DNA of 64,000 nt. Origin: Lamellibrachia columna. Lineage: Eukaryota > Annelida > Polychaeta > Sabellida > Siboglinidae. The position numbers and the translations under genes are program-made. Under the pieces are notes generated by a model. It worked only from the letters and a program-made list of their open reading frames with translations, did no database searches and had not been told where the DNA came from. The DNA lies in the NCBI GenBank assembly GCA_963662155.1, contig OY759261.1, positions 35,834,022 through 35,898,021 of the forward strand, read 5' to 3'. How positions within the stretch are numbered: position 1 is the first letter of the stretch; the number at the start of each line of letters is the position of its first letter. This document shows positions 10,283-23,999 of this stretch, piece after piece.

Positions 10283-11745
10283 ATGCGTCACGTGAACATG
10301 GTCTACGACGATACTATGACACGTGAGCGTCTGTGCACAGAAGTAGGATTCGCCGACCCGGTCATCAACGGTGTGTTGGCTCTGTACGCGTTCTCTAAAC
10401 GTCCAAATGGGTCACGATACGGCGTACATTATGCATACGTACTTTTCTCTGGCTCGATAGAAGAACGGGCACGTATGCTATACGACGGACGTATAGGTAG
10501 GACGGACATATGGGAGGGTCGTGGTCGCTTGATATTCCTACCAGCGGTTATGCACGTGAACAACGCACATTCTCCAGCAGTGTATCCGATTGTTGATATG
10601 ACGCGTGACATAATGCTACCCATGCGTCATATCGTTAGTGTACTAGAGATGCCAGTGCGCGACACTACAATGTGTGCGCTTACGACAGCTACGACTATGT
10701 TGCACGTGCATAGTTTGATGTCCTCGCGGACTACGTGGTTTGACGTCATACAACAGAGTGTCTTCGTGGCGCAGAGAGACGTCATCGACAGCGGAGGTGT
10801 TGTTGTTGTGCGGCGCGATACCGACGAGATGTCGAGTATAACAACAGTAGCAGTTACGTACGGTCTAATGTACCGGGTGACGAGGTCAATACTGTGCGAC
10901 GTATCACTCACATGGAGTTTGTGTGGTTCATAATGTACGTACAAACGTATGTATCACAAGCGGTGCGACTTGCCGTGTCGGAATGCTGCGTGATGATTCC
11001 GTATATTCGTATGTCGGGCATACCGCATTCTACACGGCATAATGTCGATTCCGGATATTCGTATGTCGGGTATACCGTATTCTACACGTCATAATGTCGA
11101 TTCCGTATATTCGTATGTCGGGTATATTCGTATGTCGGGTATACCGTATTCTACACGTCATACTGTCGATTTTAGCACAACGACATTCACGTTGATGGAA
11201 CTTGCGCGCCTATCGTCTGACATGGAGATGGTGCGACAGATGATGAGCGAGTACACGCGACTGTATACGTTGTACGTGACACATCGAGATATGTATTGTA
11301 CGTATGCATTGACACCATTGCCAGCTCGCCGACTGCGCTACGTCGAACATCGACTATTTGTTGAGACGAATGCGATGAACATGTTTCGTGCACTCGTTGA
11401 CACAATACCGACATCGCTGTTTGCGACAACGTCGAGTAGGTTAACTTGGTGTAATGCGTTGGCACGTGACATGAAGGATCGATTCGTCATCGCCAATACA
11501 TATACACGTGTTTATGCGAATGTACGTACGCGGAATACGCGGAGAATAACGCCGAGTATTTAGCATTGTACGGTAATGTGAACGCAATATGTGTCGCGCA
11601 TGATACACAACATACATTGTATACATACGGTGTACGTTTGAATTATCGCTTACCGGAAGCATTTTCACCTGTTTATATGGCTGGCATGGAGCGATGTGAC
11701 CGAAACGAGATGACCGTATTGGCGCGAACGAGGCAGTGCCCATAA
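10283..11745 (+). pseudogene. Viral-type hypothetical protein, frameshifted, with 52-bp repeat
   Basis: Plus frames at 10283-10933, 11042-11563 and about 11535-11745 follow each other. They are interrupted by a 52-bp triplicated segment (about 10996-11170) and a shift near 11540. Together they would give a protein of several hundred residues with well-mixed composition, as expected for a structural protein. No domain is recognised. The next frame begins only about 70 bases later, so it may be part of a still larger gene. Confidence 0.4.
10996..11170 (+). repeat. 52-bp tandem repeat (about 3 copies plus a partial one)
   Basis: Units contain TTCGTATGTCGGGTATACCG and ATTCTACACGTCATAATGTCG-like ends. 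One copy is internally truncated. The unit breaks frame. Confidence 0.85.
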
Positions 11746-11815
11746 ACGAATGGATGCGTCGCTGGGCCGAATACTGTACGCCGGGGCTGTTGGTATTTAA
11801 TGGTACACGCCAAAA

Positions 11816-14507
11816 GTGCTCTATATAATACCGTACGTATCGAATGCGCGAAAGAATGCGAAACATAATCGACGTAGTGTTGAGTGTATTCTAGACGATT
11901 TAGGTGGATTCCAAAATGAAGAGAGTCACACGCATATTTTCTTGCACGAACGCATAAACCGGAACATGCCCGTGATGAAGTTTGCCGGTGATGCGGAAGA
12001 ACTACCCATCGATATCGCAACACTATGAGAACGTGGCCGACTTGTCTCGACGTATCATGCATCGCGTCGGCATTACGCAAAAGTCTGCACACGACACTAC
12101 CGGTACTGCGCGAATTGATGACGATATCGTTATGTACGCATTCCGTTCACAATACGAATCCGCAACGACTGCTGGCGATGTCGTAAACACGCATTCCGAT
12201 ACTGAACTGACGGAAGAGGAGTGTATGGAATTGTTGGATACGTTGGAAGAAACGGTGAAACGGAGCAAGAAACGACAAACCGCGCAACGACGGAACACAG
12301 TTTGTCTACTGTACCGCAGCGCTGTGATACAACGACGGAACACCGTTTGTCTACTGTACCGCAGCGCTGTGATACAACGACGGAACACCGTTTGTCTACT
12401 GTACCGCAGCGCTGTGATACAACGACGGAACACCGTTTGTCTACTGTACCGCAGCGCTGTGATACAACGACGGAACACCGTTTGTCTACTGTACCGCAGC
12501 GCTGTGATACAACGACGGAACACCGTTTGTCGACTGTACCGCAGCGCTGTGATACAACGACGGAACACCGTTTGTCTACTGTACCGCAGGGCTGTGATAC
12601 GACGACGGAACACCCTTTGTCTACTGTACCGCAGCGCTGTGATACGACGACGGAACACCGTTTGTCTGCTGTACCGCAGCGCTGTGATACGACGACGGAA
12701 CACCGTTTGTCTACTGTACCGCAGCGCTGTGATACGACGACGGAACACCGTTTGTCTACTGTACCGCAGCGCTGTGATACGACGACGGAACACCGTTTGT
12801 CTACTGTACCGCAGCGCTGTGATACGACGACGGAACACCGTTTGTCTACTGTACCGCACCGCTGTGATACGACGACGGAACACCGTTTGTCTACTGTACC
12901 GCAGCGCTGTGATACAACGACGGAACACCGTTTATCTACTGTACCGCAGCGATGTGATACGACGACGGAACACCGTTTGTCTACTGTACCGCAGCGCTGT
13001 GATACGACGACGGAACACCGTTTGTCAACTGTACCGCAGCGCTGTGATACAACGACGGAACACAGTTTGTCTACTGTACCGCAGCGCTGTGATACAACGA
13101 CGGAACACCGTTTGTCTACTGTACCGCAGCGCTGTGATACGACGACGGAACACCGTTTGTCTACTGTACCGCAGCGCTGTGATACGACGACGGAACACCG
13201 TTTGTCTACTGTACCGCAGCGCTGTGATACGACGACGGAACACCGTTTGTCTACTGTACCGCAGCGCTGTGATACGACGACGGAACACCGTTTATCTACT
13301 GTACCGCAGCGCTGTGATACGACGACGGAACACCGTTTGTCTACTGTACCGCAGCGCTGTGATACGACGACGGAACACCGTTTGTCTACTGTACCGTAGC
13401 GCTGTGATACGACGACGGAACACCGTTTGTCTACTGTACCGCAGCGCTGTGATACGACGACGGAACACCGTTTGTCTACTGTACCGCACCGCTGTGATAC
13501 GACGACGGAACACCGTTTGTCTACTGTACCGCAGCGCTGTGATACAACGACGGAACACCGTTTATCTACTGTACCTCAACGCTGTGATACGACGACGGAA
13601 CACCGTTTGTCAACTGTACCGCAGCGCTGTGATACGACGACGGAACACCGTTTGTCTACTGTACCGCAGCGATGTGATACGACGACGGAACACCGTTTGT
13701 CTACTGTACCGCAACGCTGTGATACGACGACGGAACACCGTTTGTCAACTGTACCGCAGCGTTGTGATACAACGACGGAACACAGTTTGTCTACTGTACC
13801 GCAGCCCTGTGATACAACGACGGAACACCGTTTGTCTACTGTACCGCAGCGCTGTGATACAACGACGGAACACCGTTTGTCTACTGTACCGCAGCGCTGT
13901 GATACGACGACGGAACACCGTTTGTCTACTGTACCGCAGCGCTGTGATACGACGACGGAACACCGTTTGTCTACTGTACCGCAGCGCTGTGATACGACGA
14001 CGGAACACCGTTTGTCTATACCGCAGTGCTGTGATACGACGACGGAACACCGTTTGTCTACTGTACCGCAGTGCTGTGATACGACGACGGAACACCGTTT
14101 GTCTACTGTACCGCAGTGCTGTGATACGACGACGGAACACCGTTTGTCTACTGTACCGCAGCGTTGTGTTACAACGACAGAACACCGTTTGTCTACTGTA
14201 TCGCAGCGCTGTGATACAACGACGGAACACCGTTTGTCTACTGTATCGCAGCGCTGTGATACAACGACGGAACACCGTTTGTCTACTGTACCGCAGCGCT
14301 GTGATACGACGACGGAACACCGTTTGTCTACTGTACCGCAGCGCTGTGATACGACGACGGAACACCGTTTGTCTACTGTACCGCAGCGCTGTGATACGAC
14401 GACGGAACACCGTTTGTCTACTGTACCGCAGCGCTGTGATACGACGACGGAACACCGTTTGTCTACTGTACCGTAGCGCTGTGATACACAATCGACGAAT
14501 GCAGTAG
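11816..14507 (+). pseudogene. Repeat-dominated viral-type protein (45-bp array)
   Basis: Non-repetitive coding at 11816-12028 and, after a shift, 11982-12285 leads into about 49 copies of a 15-codon unit. Two plus frames stay open through the array. One gives TTEHRLSTVPQRCDT, Ser/Thr-rich like the other viral linkers; the other gives an Arg/Tyr-rich unit open for the whole 841 codons. The first is probably the original because its composition fits, but the upstream frame connects better to the second. The first frame carries TAG at 13397-13399 and 14474-14476 where sister units read CAG. Confidence 0.4.
12285..14486 (+). repeat. 45-bp tandem array (about 49 copies)
   Basis: The period is 45 bp, with units differing mainly at ACAACG/ACGACG and a few other sites. 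One unit (about 14011) lacks three bases and still keeps frame. The array is open on two plus frames and in long stretches of a minus frame. Confidence 0.97.
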
Positions 14508-15468
14508 CGACGCAAGGAACATCGCGCGCATCGCCGACACTAACACGTTCTACGGGCCGCCAGTTGTAGACGATGCGGACGAGGATAATGACAATGAATA
14601 CGATGCCGAATTTGCAAACTGCGATTTACGCAAAAAGTATACGACGCCCACTGTCGATAATGTCACGCAGACAAATACCAGCATGCGATACATGAATGAA
14701 TGCAAACGTGCAGCCAACGAACGCGCTAAACATATCGGCATTCATGTTCATGTCGTGCTACCGATAGGATAGGTGATGACCGTGGACGCGTGTGCGAGTG
14801 TCGTAGCAATGTATACGAATATGCGCACCGCCTATCATACGAGTGGAATAGGCACAATTGATTGTATGAATGCGACGGGTATTTTTGATAGTGCGATATA
14901 CAGCACCGCGCACCACTCTCTGCGCGGCCCGTATAAGTACAAATGCACCAGTAGTGCTCCGTTGATGTGCATCTATCGCTCTGATGGCGGATCGACGCAC
15001 GACCGCGTTCCGACGAACCATCTATTCGTGCTCGGTGCACAGTATCGATGTCGAACAGGGGAACGTGTTATACGCGGTCGTCTTGTAAAGGATGTGTACG
15101 GAGCACAGTTGTTCGATGATGTTACGTATCTGTGCACACCGCGTAACACGGCTCTTCTGATGTACGATCGACAACGCGACATAGATGCGACACGATACGG
15201 CGGACGCGCTGTTGTTACGATCCGTAACATCAACAGCCGTGTGTAGGTGTTCGATACCGACGATCGCGAAGGTGTTGATCCGAATTCAACGATGACTGCG
15301 TATAACACGGAGCGGAATCGAGTGTTGCTGTTAGAGATGATCAACGAGACATGGCAAGAACTGTTACGTAGTCGCGCGCACACGACGTACGATCCAACAG
15401 GACGCGAGTTTGCCATCACGCAATCAAGATTCTGTTTCGGAGAGCATAACGCAATTGTCCTACAATGA
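14488..15468 (+). pseudogene. Viral-type protein with two in-frame TAG codons
   Basis: One plus frame runs from just after the 45-bp array to 15468 with TAG at 14770-14772 and 15244-15246. It starts with an acidic Asp/Glu stretch and then becomes a Cys-containing, beta-rich-looking sequence of about 230 residues. Two nonsense changes without a shift suggest a single former gene, perhaps continuous with the repeat protein upstream. No family is recognised. Confidence 0.4.
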
Positions 15469-15602
15469 CCACCGATCGCGTATAAACGCGACTACATACA
15501 CCGCCCACAGGTAGGGATGGTTGTACGGCCAAGTATACCGTTCTGTTTTGTCTACACAACATACACAGTCACGCTATCAATACGCAAGTAGAGGTACGAT
15601 AT

Positions 15603-18566
15603 ATGCGCGGACAGATGATGTATTATGTGACGTGTCGTTGCTTCGTGACGCGATGTAATCGAAACGATGGTCACGGATTACACATTCACAACGTGAGTCC
15701 GCGTGTTCGCGCGATATTTGGCGCTGATCTCATCAAACGGCAGACCACATCGTTAATTGTCGGAACGATGTATGCGTCGAATAGTATGAAGATCTACCTG
15801 GAACGAGATGTACAATCGATGAATGTGGCGTGTACGAGGCAGGGTCCGTCAAGAGTACGTGGTTTACGGTAACGACGACTGTGGACGACGAAACGTGCAA
15901 CACTACAACCGACACATGCTTTACACACAACGATGTCGACCCGGGACACAGCATCGACGTGTAACACTACAACCGACACATGCTTTACACACAACGATGT
16001 CGACCCGGGACACAACATCGACGTGTAACACTACAACCGACACATGCATTACACACAACGATGTCGACCCGGGACACAACATCGACGTGTAACACTACAA
16101 CCGACACATGCATTACACACAACGATGTCGACCCGGGACACAGCATCGACGTGTAACACTACAACCGACACATGCATTACACACAACGATGTCGACCCGG
16201 GACACAACATCGACGTGTAACACTACAACCGACACATGCTTTACACACAACGATGTCGACCCGGGACACAGCATCGACGTGAAACACTACAACCGACAAC
16301 GATGTCGACCCGGGACACAGCATCGACGTGTAACACTACAACCGACACATGCATTACACACAACGATGTCGACCTGGGACACAGCATCGACTTGTAACAC
16401 TACAACCGACACATGCTTTACACACAACGATGTCGACCCGGGACACAGCATCGGCGTGTAACACTACAACCGACACATGAATTACACACAACGATGTCGA
16501 CCCGGGACACAACATCGACGTGTAACACTACAACCGACACATGCTTTACACACAACGATGTCGACCCGGGACACAACATCGACGTGTAACACTACAACCG
16601 ACACATGCTTTACACACAACGATGTCGACCCGGGACACAACATCGACGTGTAACACTACAACCGACACATGCATTACACACAACGATGTCGACCCGGGAC
16701 ACAGCATCGACGTGTAACACTACAACCGACACATGCTTTACACACAACGATGTCGACCCGGAACACAGCATCGACGTGTAACACTACAACCGACACATGC
16801 ATTACACACAACGATGTCGACCCGGGACACAGCATCGACGTGTAACACTGCAACCGACACATGCATTACACACAACGATGTCGACCCGGGACACAACATC
16901 GACGTGTAACACTACAACCGACACATGCATTACACACAACGATGTCGACCCGGGACACAACATCGACTTGTAACACTACAACCGACACATGCATTACACA
17001 CAACGATGTCGACCCGGGACACAACATCGACGTGTAATACTACAACCGACACATGCTTTACACACAACGATGTCGACCCGGGACACAACATCGACGTGTA
17101 ATACTACAACCGACACATGCATTACACACAACGATGTCGACCCGGGACACAGCATCGACGTGTAATACTACAACCGACACATGCTTTACACACAACGATG
17201 TCGACCCGGGACACAACATCGACGTGTAACACTACAACCGACACATGCATTACACACAACGATGTCGACCCGGGACACAACATCGACGTGTAATACTACA
17301 ACCGACACATGCTTTACACACAACGATGTCGACCCGGGACACAACATCGACGTGTAATACTACAACCGACACATGCATTACACACAACGATGTCGACCCG
17401 GGACACAGCATCGACGTGTAACACTACAACCGACACATGCTTTACACACAACGATGTCGACCCGGGACACAACATCGACGTGTGACAATACAACCGACAC
17501 ATGCTTTACACACAACGATGTCGACCCGGGACACAGCATCGACGTGTAACACTACAACCGACACATGCTTTACACACAACGATGTCGACCCGGGACACAA
17601 CATCGACGTGTAACACTACAACCGACACATGCATTACACACAACGATGTCGACCCGGGACACAGCATCGACGTGCAACACTACAACCGACACATGCTTTA
17701 CACACAACGATGTCGACCCGGGACACAGCATCGACGTGTAACACTACAACCGACACATGCTTTACACACAACGATGTCGACCCGGGACACAGCATCGACG
17801 TGTAACACTACAACCGACACATGCATTACACACAACGATGTCGACCCGGGACACAGCATCGACGTGTAACACTACAACCGACACATGCATTACACACAAC
17901 GATGTCGACCCGGGACACAACATCGACGTGTAACACTACAACCGACACATGCTTTACACACAACGATGTCGACCCGGGACACAACATCGACTTGTAACAC
18001 TACAACCGACACATGCATTACACACAACGATGTCGACCCGGGACACAACATCGACGTGTAACACTACAACCGACACATGCTTTACACACACAGATGTCGA
18101 CCCGGGACACAACATCGACTTGTAACACTACAACCGACACATGTTTTACACACAACGATGTCGACCCGTGACACAGCATCGACGTGTAACACTACAACCG
18201 ACACATGCTTTACACACAACGATGTCGACCCGGGACACAACATCGACGTGTGACAATACAACCGACACATGCATTATACACAACGATGTCGACCCGGGAC
18301 ACAACATCGACGCGGCACCGTACGTCGTCGAAACATGTGCTCTGTCGGACATCCACAGCGTGTTCGGTCTGCGATGTGAATCGGAAGCGTATAAACGAAC
18401 ATCCGAGAATATACACAGCAAAATAGGATCACACATATGTCGTGTACACGCTATGGTAGGAAACGAGAGCTATACGTTAACGTGTGTGCGTGTGTACTGT
18501 ACGCGATACGTATATGTATGCGCTCTGGAATACAAGATTCCAACAGTCGCAACGCATGCGCTGTAG
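15603..18566 (+). pseudogene. Cys-rich viral ectodomain-like protein interrupted by 64-bp array
   Basis: Coding-like sequence at 15603-15895 shifts frame near 15805 and enters a Cys/Thr-rich stretch. It reappears after the array at about 18290-18566 in the same register of the repeat unit. The tail has six cysteines in about 80 codons and ends in TAG at 18564-18566. The Cys spacing and Thr content suggest a secreted or virion-surface protein. It lies just before the two fusion-protein genes, so it may be another envelope component. Confidence 0.4.
15895..18312 (+). repeat. 64-bp tandem array (about 38 copies)
   Basis: The unit starts ACACTACAACCGACACATGC and contains GTCGACCCGGGACACA. Sixty-four bases shift the frame by one each unit and introduce a TAA per unit in the coding frame, so the array cannot be translated. 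One unit near 16286 has an internal deletion. Confidence 0.97.
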
Positions 18567-18582
18567 GTCATACTCTCGCATA

Positions 18583-19074
<492 letters not shown>

Positions 19075-19368
19075 AGGTGTACATAGAATGGAATTCGTAC
19101 GTAACCAATGGTACGGTGTGTACGGCAATGATACATCAGATGGTACGGAATGGACACGCCGTTGCTCCACCAATGCGTACGCAACTTACGGACATATCGA
19201 CCGCGTATTTCAAACAACACGAGATAGATTACAGACGTGATATTGACCAAACGACTGTCCACGGTAACAGTCCGTGTGCCTACATAAAGGCAAATCCCAT
19301 AGATGATGTAGTCGCAGTAGAATGGGGCACGTCTATCGCATCGTTGTCGGCATCGCGAATCGTAGGCG

Positions 19369-19452
19369 TCGTGACACAAGGGGATGTGTACGGTATAGAT
19401 AATACATATGTCGTGACGCAAGGGGATATGTACGGTATAGATAATACATACG
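19369..19452 (+). repeat. 42-bp in-frame duplication
   Basis: Two 14-codon units ([14 protein letters not shown] and a near copy) follow each other without breaking the frame. Confidence 0.85.
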
Positions 19453-19736
19453 TAGCAACGGCCGCATCATTGCAATATCTGGAGACGGATATCATACCGC
19501 GTGTATTAAAAAAATGGAAAGCGAGTGATTTGTTTGCGTTTTTAAATATGGAAAGTGGACAATCGCTTGTATATGAAAATACGATATCCATGGCACACGA
19601 CACGCTCGTATGGCAGACATCATCACGAGAGCAAGACACGTGTGTGAAATAGGCGCGTTGAACTGAACGTGGATGAAATAGTAAAATCGAATACGCGTCT
19701 CACGTCGTCCATGGAACTGAGTCACAAAGAACTACC

Positions 19737-19843
19737 GAACATCGTCGGAGGACTGGCATCGATAAACAAACGTATAACCGACACTAGCAAACATCGTCGG
19801 AGGACTGGCATAGATAAACAAACGTATAACCGACACTAACAAA
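19737..19843 (+). repeat. 53-bp duplication in coiled-coil region
   Basis: Two copies beginning AACATCGTCGGAGGACTGGC stand side by side. The length is not a multiple of three, so the duplication breaks the coiled-coil frame of fusion-protein copy 1. Confidence 0.85.
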
Positions 19844-21504
19844 CAAATGTCGCTAGTGGCAAAAGGACTCGAGCAGGCAACGAACGACTTACGTAAGCAG
19901 ATTATGTTAACGCAAGAAGCCAATGCTCTATCAGTGGCCATTGGAACGTCGATACAAGCCACGGATGCGTATATGACACGTTTGGAGGAAAACATCGCGG
20001 ATTGACGGATCAATTTAATAACGCTCACATTTGGAAATCTATCACCATGTTTTGTTAAAGGAACGATGTTAAGCAATATTTTGGCGCATGTACTAAAGAA
20101 ATTAATAATTACGGACACGACATATTCGAATGGGCGCATAGTAATCCGAGTTTCTATTATCAAATACAGCGTACGCTTTACACGCAGAGCGATCAGTATT
20201 TGTACATTACAATGCATATACCGTTAACATCGGTCGGCGGCATGTTGGCTGTCTATCTTCTCGACGTCATACCGCTCTCGATAAATAACACACACGGCGA
20301 CAGGACACGTATATTAGGTATACCGGCCTATTTAGCGGTGACACCGAATGCCGAATACTACACCGAACTGACGAATGCGCAATACTTACAATGTGACACG
20401 GGACACGTCAAAATGTGTACAACAGCTACGATGTTACGTCATTGCAATACACTGAGCTGCGCTGCGAGTATCTATCGTGACATACCGGAGAAAATATTAG
20501 AACTGTGCGATATACGCTACTCGTCCGCAGAACAATACAACGGCGATGCCAAACGTATCGACGATTCGGGCGGTATTTGGCGTACGGCGTCAATATTAGT
20601 GCTACGTGAAGTCTGAATTGTCCGCTCGAAAAAGACAGCGCACGTGTCGCGCGAGCAATGGAACCGTGTAATACGTGTGTCATACAAATACCGTGTATGT
20701 GTTCGTTGTCGGCAAAATAATTCGGCATACCTACGCGTCTCAGTAATTGTTCAGTAATGACAAGTAGTATCAGTACGACAATTATTTACGCCTTCCCGAT
20801 TAATCTCGCCATGTATCATACCTTTCCACGAGACGTCGAAATACAGCGCATAAATGGTAGTTCCACGCGCTACGACCGCGTCACACGAACTACCAACGTT
20901 TGACGTCGTAGAATCTAATTGGACGGACGTGATGACGATCGACGACGAATACGCTTGGAAATTGAATGAACTGACTATATTGGATGCAGTATACGCCACT
21001 AAAGCCGATCATTTATGGCACAAAATACGCGACATGTCCGATTTTTCGTACAACAATTTAAACGATATAAAAAATCATATCATGAACGGTTTCGGTGGCA
21101 AGATCTTGAACGCAGTAAGCGTAACGGGCGGTGTCACTGGAATGATGGTGATGGCTATCCTGGCGTGTATCTGTTCTATGTACAACTGTTATCGACACAC
21201 ACGATAACGTAAACATTTCGTAGCGTACGTATACCGTTCCGACAATGACATCCGTAGTCGGTATCTTAATAGCGGCGACTGTGTCTGTGGGAGTCTGCGC
21301 CATGTACGCGTGCGGTGTCGTACAACCGACAATAGCGTCGAGTAATTACGGTGTGTACTTTCACAAAGAAGCTCGCATAGTGCAACGTCGAAACAGTGAT
21401 ACGTACAAACATATATTTCGACTCGCCGTTCCTAATATAACGTATACTGCGCTTACGTATTATACATGCGATACTGTAGCGTTTTGGTTTTCGACGTTTG
21501 TGGA

Positions 21505-21872
21505 ACTCAACAGTCGTATACGCGCATTGAATACATATGGAACTCAACAGTCGTATACGCGCATTGAATACATATGGAACTCAACAATCGTATACGCGCA
21601 TTGAATACATATGGAACTCAACAGTCGTATACGCGCATTGAATACATATGGAACACAACAGTCGTATACGCGCATTGAATACATATGGAACTCAACAGTC
21701 GTATACGCGCATTGAATACATATGGAACTCAACAATCGTATACGCGCATTGAATACATATGGAACTCAACAGTCGTATACGCGCATTGAATACATATGGA
21801 ACACAACAATCGTATACGCGCATTGAATACATATGGAACTCAACAGTCGTATACGCGCATTGAATACATATG
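21505..21872 (+). repeat. 37-bp tandem array (about 10 copies)
   Basis: The unit AACTCAACAGTCGTATACGC plus 17 bases encodes the NSRIRALNTY stretch in the gene frame. The first and last units are in frame with their outer flanks, while the middle ones cannot be because 37 is not a multiple of three. Confidence 0.95.
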
Positions 21873-21986
21873 CTGAGAATGAACATTCGAAGGCTCTCGC
21901 ACAACTGCGTGTTGTGGACACGTTTGTGTCACCTCACGCTGCGACACTACGATACGTCGCCGACGAGACGTACGACAATCGCCAGT

Positions 21987-22200
21987 AATATTCTATCGTG
22001 TGAATGACGACTATACTACTACAACTCCGGCGGCGCACACGAAACGACGTAGAGTTAAACAATATTCTATCGTGTGAATGACGACTATACGACTACAACT
22101 ACGGCGGCGCACCCGAAACGACGTAGAGTTAAACAATATTATATCGTGTGAATGACGACTATACTACTACAACTACGGCGGCGCACACGAAACAACTGCA
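21987..22200 (+). repeat. 74-bp tandem repeat (about 2.8 copies)
   Basis: Copies start at 21987, 22061 and 22135. Each holds a Thr-rich stretch and a basic KRRRVK-like motif that may mark the cleavage site region expected just before the fusion segment; that assignment is inference. Confidence 0.85.
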
Positions 22201-23805
22201 AAACGCTGCCGATTTAGTGTCGCTCAACACACGCGCAGTAATGCGTTACAATAATCGCCTGCATTCAGTGTAATCGTTGATTGAACATGAGACGGATCGC
22301 GTAGTACACAGCACGACACGCAGCGACAACACTCTGACGCGACTAGTGAACGCCATTAACACCACCTTTACCATTACGGAATCGCGTATATCATCTATTA
22401 TACACAATCTCGAAATATTAAACAACGTACAATCCATGTTGCACACGCGAATCGTACCGGCTATAGTAGACTTTCGGTATAGTATACGTCGTATTGCGAG
22501 TTGCCTGGGTAGTTAGTGTTCAAGTACTATTACGCGGATAATTGACAATGCATCTTGTACCGTACGAAACCATGAAGAATCTCTACGATTAGATCACGCA
22601 ACACGTGCTAACGGATAGTGCTTATACAGGATTTCGTCTTCCATACAACAATGTCAACCGTACGTATCGATTTAGCGATATTGTATATATGCGTAGCGAA
22701 TACGGTATAGACGTGCATGTTGATATACCGCTCGAATATATCGGCAACATTCTACAGGTATATCGTGTCACAAGCGTTCGGCAACGGCCGTGCCTTATGA
22801 CACGTTATCTACACGGACACTGAACTTGCCAGAATACATCGCATACGATGCCATGTATGAGTATTCTGTCACATTTTCGCATTCGTACTACGACAGTTGT
22901 GAGTCGGATAGCGGTAGCGCAACGCTACTTGTGTGCACGACTGGATTGCCGGCATTGCGCCATATCAGTAACAAACAGTGTGTAACAGCACTATTCGAAG
23001 GCAACGCGCACTATATCGAACGTCTATGTACAGTCGCATACGCAAAACAACACGAATACAGCACTGCGCAGTACATATACATCAACAATACTCCAACGCT
23101 AGCCACACAGAACGGTCGTTTAGCAATTGACGTTTGACGCATGAGCTGTATGCAGCCAAGCAAAGGCACAATAACGCGTACCACAATTCGACCATATCTA
23201 TTATGTCATATCAGTATACGCTGTTATTGTACACTTTGTGGTAATGATTTTTATGTACCAATGCGATTACATAATTGTCAGATGTACACACAGTTAATCG
23301 ATATTGACAACACTTTATTATGATCGTTGCAAGATCGTACCATGCGCATTCGTACACGGCTGGATTAGACGCGTACACTGGATTACTGAATGCCTATATT
23401 ATAAACCGTTCAGCAACCAGATGTATCCGTCGTACGCGATACGGCAGCGTCATATGTCGCACTCGATAGTGCGTTCAGCAGTAATTACTCAACACTCGTG
23501 AATGGTATAAAAAGGGATACTGTTGTGTGTTCCTCGCGAGTCGATCAGGCGTACAACAAAACAATGGATGTTTCAGACGTGCAGATAGCGCAGGCGGCTG
23601 ATGTTTCACGAGCGATAACCGCTATCACGGATATGTTCGGATCATGGGGTAAAGTGTCGCTATTTCTTGTATCGCCGCATATGTTAATGACAATGACTGT
23701 TTGTATAGCGGCGGCACAATGTATGCCGTGTTGTATTCGCCATACGAAAGACTGTTGCGAACGTAATGCCTATCGTAATACGATCAACAATTTACGATAG
23801 TAGGC

Positions 23806-23997
23806 ATGAGTATTAGTACTGAATCGGATAACAGTAATCCAAGTACCACAGATGATGATGATGATGATGATAATGATGATACGGATGAAACCGATGATGA
23901 AGATGTCAATAATAGCGGGGATGATTACGTATGCTGCTCGTGCGTACACAGACGATACATCTGTTATCACCGGTTACGATCATCCCGCAGTGAGTGA
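23806..23997 (+). CDS. Small acidic protein with CxxC
   Basis: A 63-codon intact frame right after fusion-protein copy 2: Ser/Asn start, a run of Asp and Glu, then Cys-Cys-x-Cys and a basic tail. Similar acidic stretches occur in other genes of this block. It could be a small viral protein or the remnant of one. Confidence 0.35.
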   Translation: MSISTESDNSNPSTTDDDDDDDNDDTDETDDEDVNNSGDDYVCCSCVHRRYICYHRLRSSRSE

Positions 23998-23999
23998 TT

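Larger units (their letters stand above)
19077..21207 (+). pseudogene. Class I envelope fusion protein, F/Env type, copy 1 (broken)
   Basis: Segments in order: a Cys-containing ectodomain part (19077-19652), a heptad-like coiled-coil region (about 19658-20008) with a 53-bp duplication, a domain with IPL...P.YLAV and a run of paired cysteines (about 20060-20616), a C.I.IPC.C.L motif followed by an RL-N-C motif (about 20630-20830), and a membrane segment with a short Cys-containing tail (21105-21207). This order and Cys pattern are those of baculovirus F and errantivirus Env proteins, which drive membrane fusion at entry. Frameshifts and stops near 19652, 19840, 20008, 20060, 20715 and 20850 disable it. 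The 5' end and signal peptide are not certain. Confidence 0.65.
21245..23800 (+). pseudogene. Class I envelope fusion protein, F/Env type, copy 2 (broken)
   Basis: ATG 21245 starts a clear signal peptide (VVGILIAATVSVGVCAM) and an N-terminal domain. A 37-bp array, a coiled coil (about 22200-22515), an IPL-type segment (about 22710), a P-E-Y-I-A segment with C...C...C pairs (about 22810-23050), a C.I.I.C.C.L motif with RL-N-C (about 23185-23280) and a membrane segment (23660-23750) ending in a Cys-rich tail follow in the same order as copy 1. It is disabled by the arrays and by stops or shifts near 21990, 22270, 22515, 22790, 23137 and 23325. It is paralogous to copy 1 and divergent in sequence, so this was probably an old duplication in the virus. 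Confidence 0.68.

Noticed and set aside
24..15468. Stop codon reassignment, because several frames resume in phase after a stop
   Set aside because: All three stop codons occur (TGA 882, TGA 6163, TAA 6922, TAA 8701, TAG 14770, TAG 15244), frameshifts are also common, and sister repeats show the sense codon. Decay explains this better.
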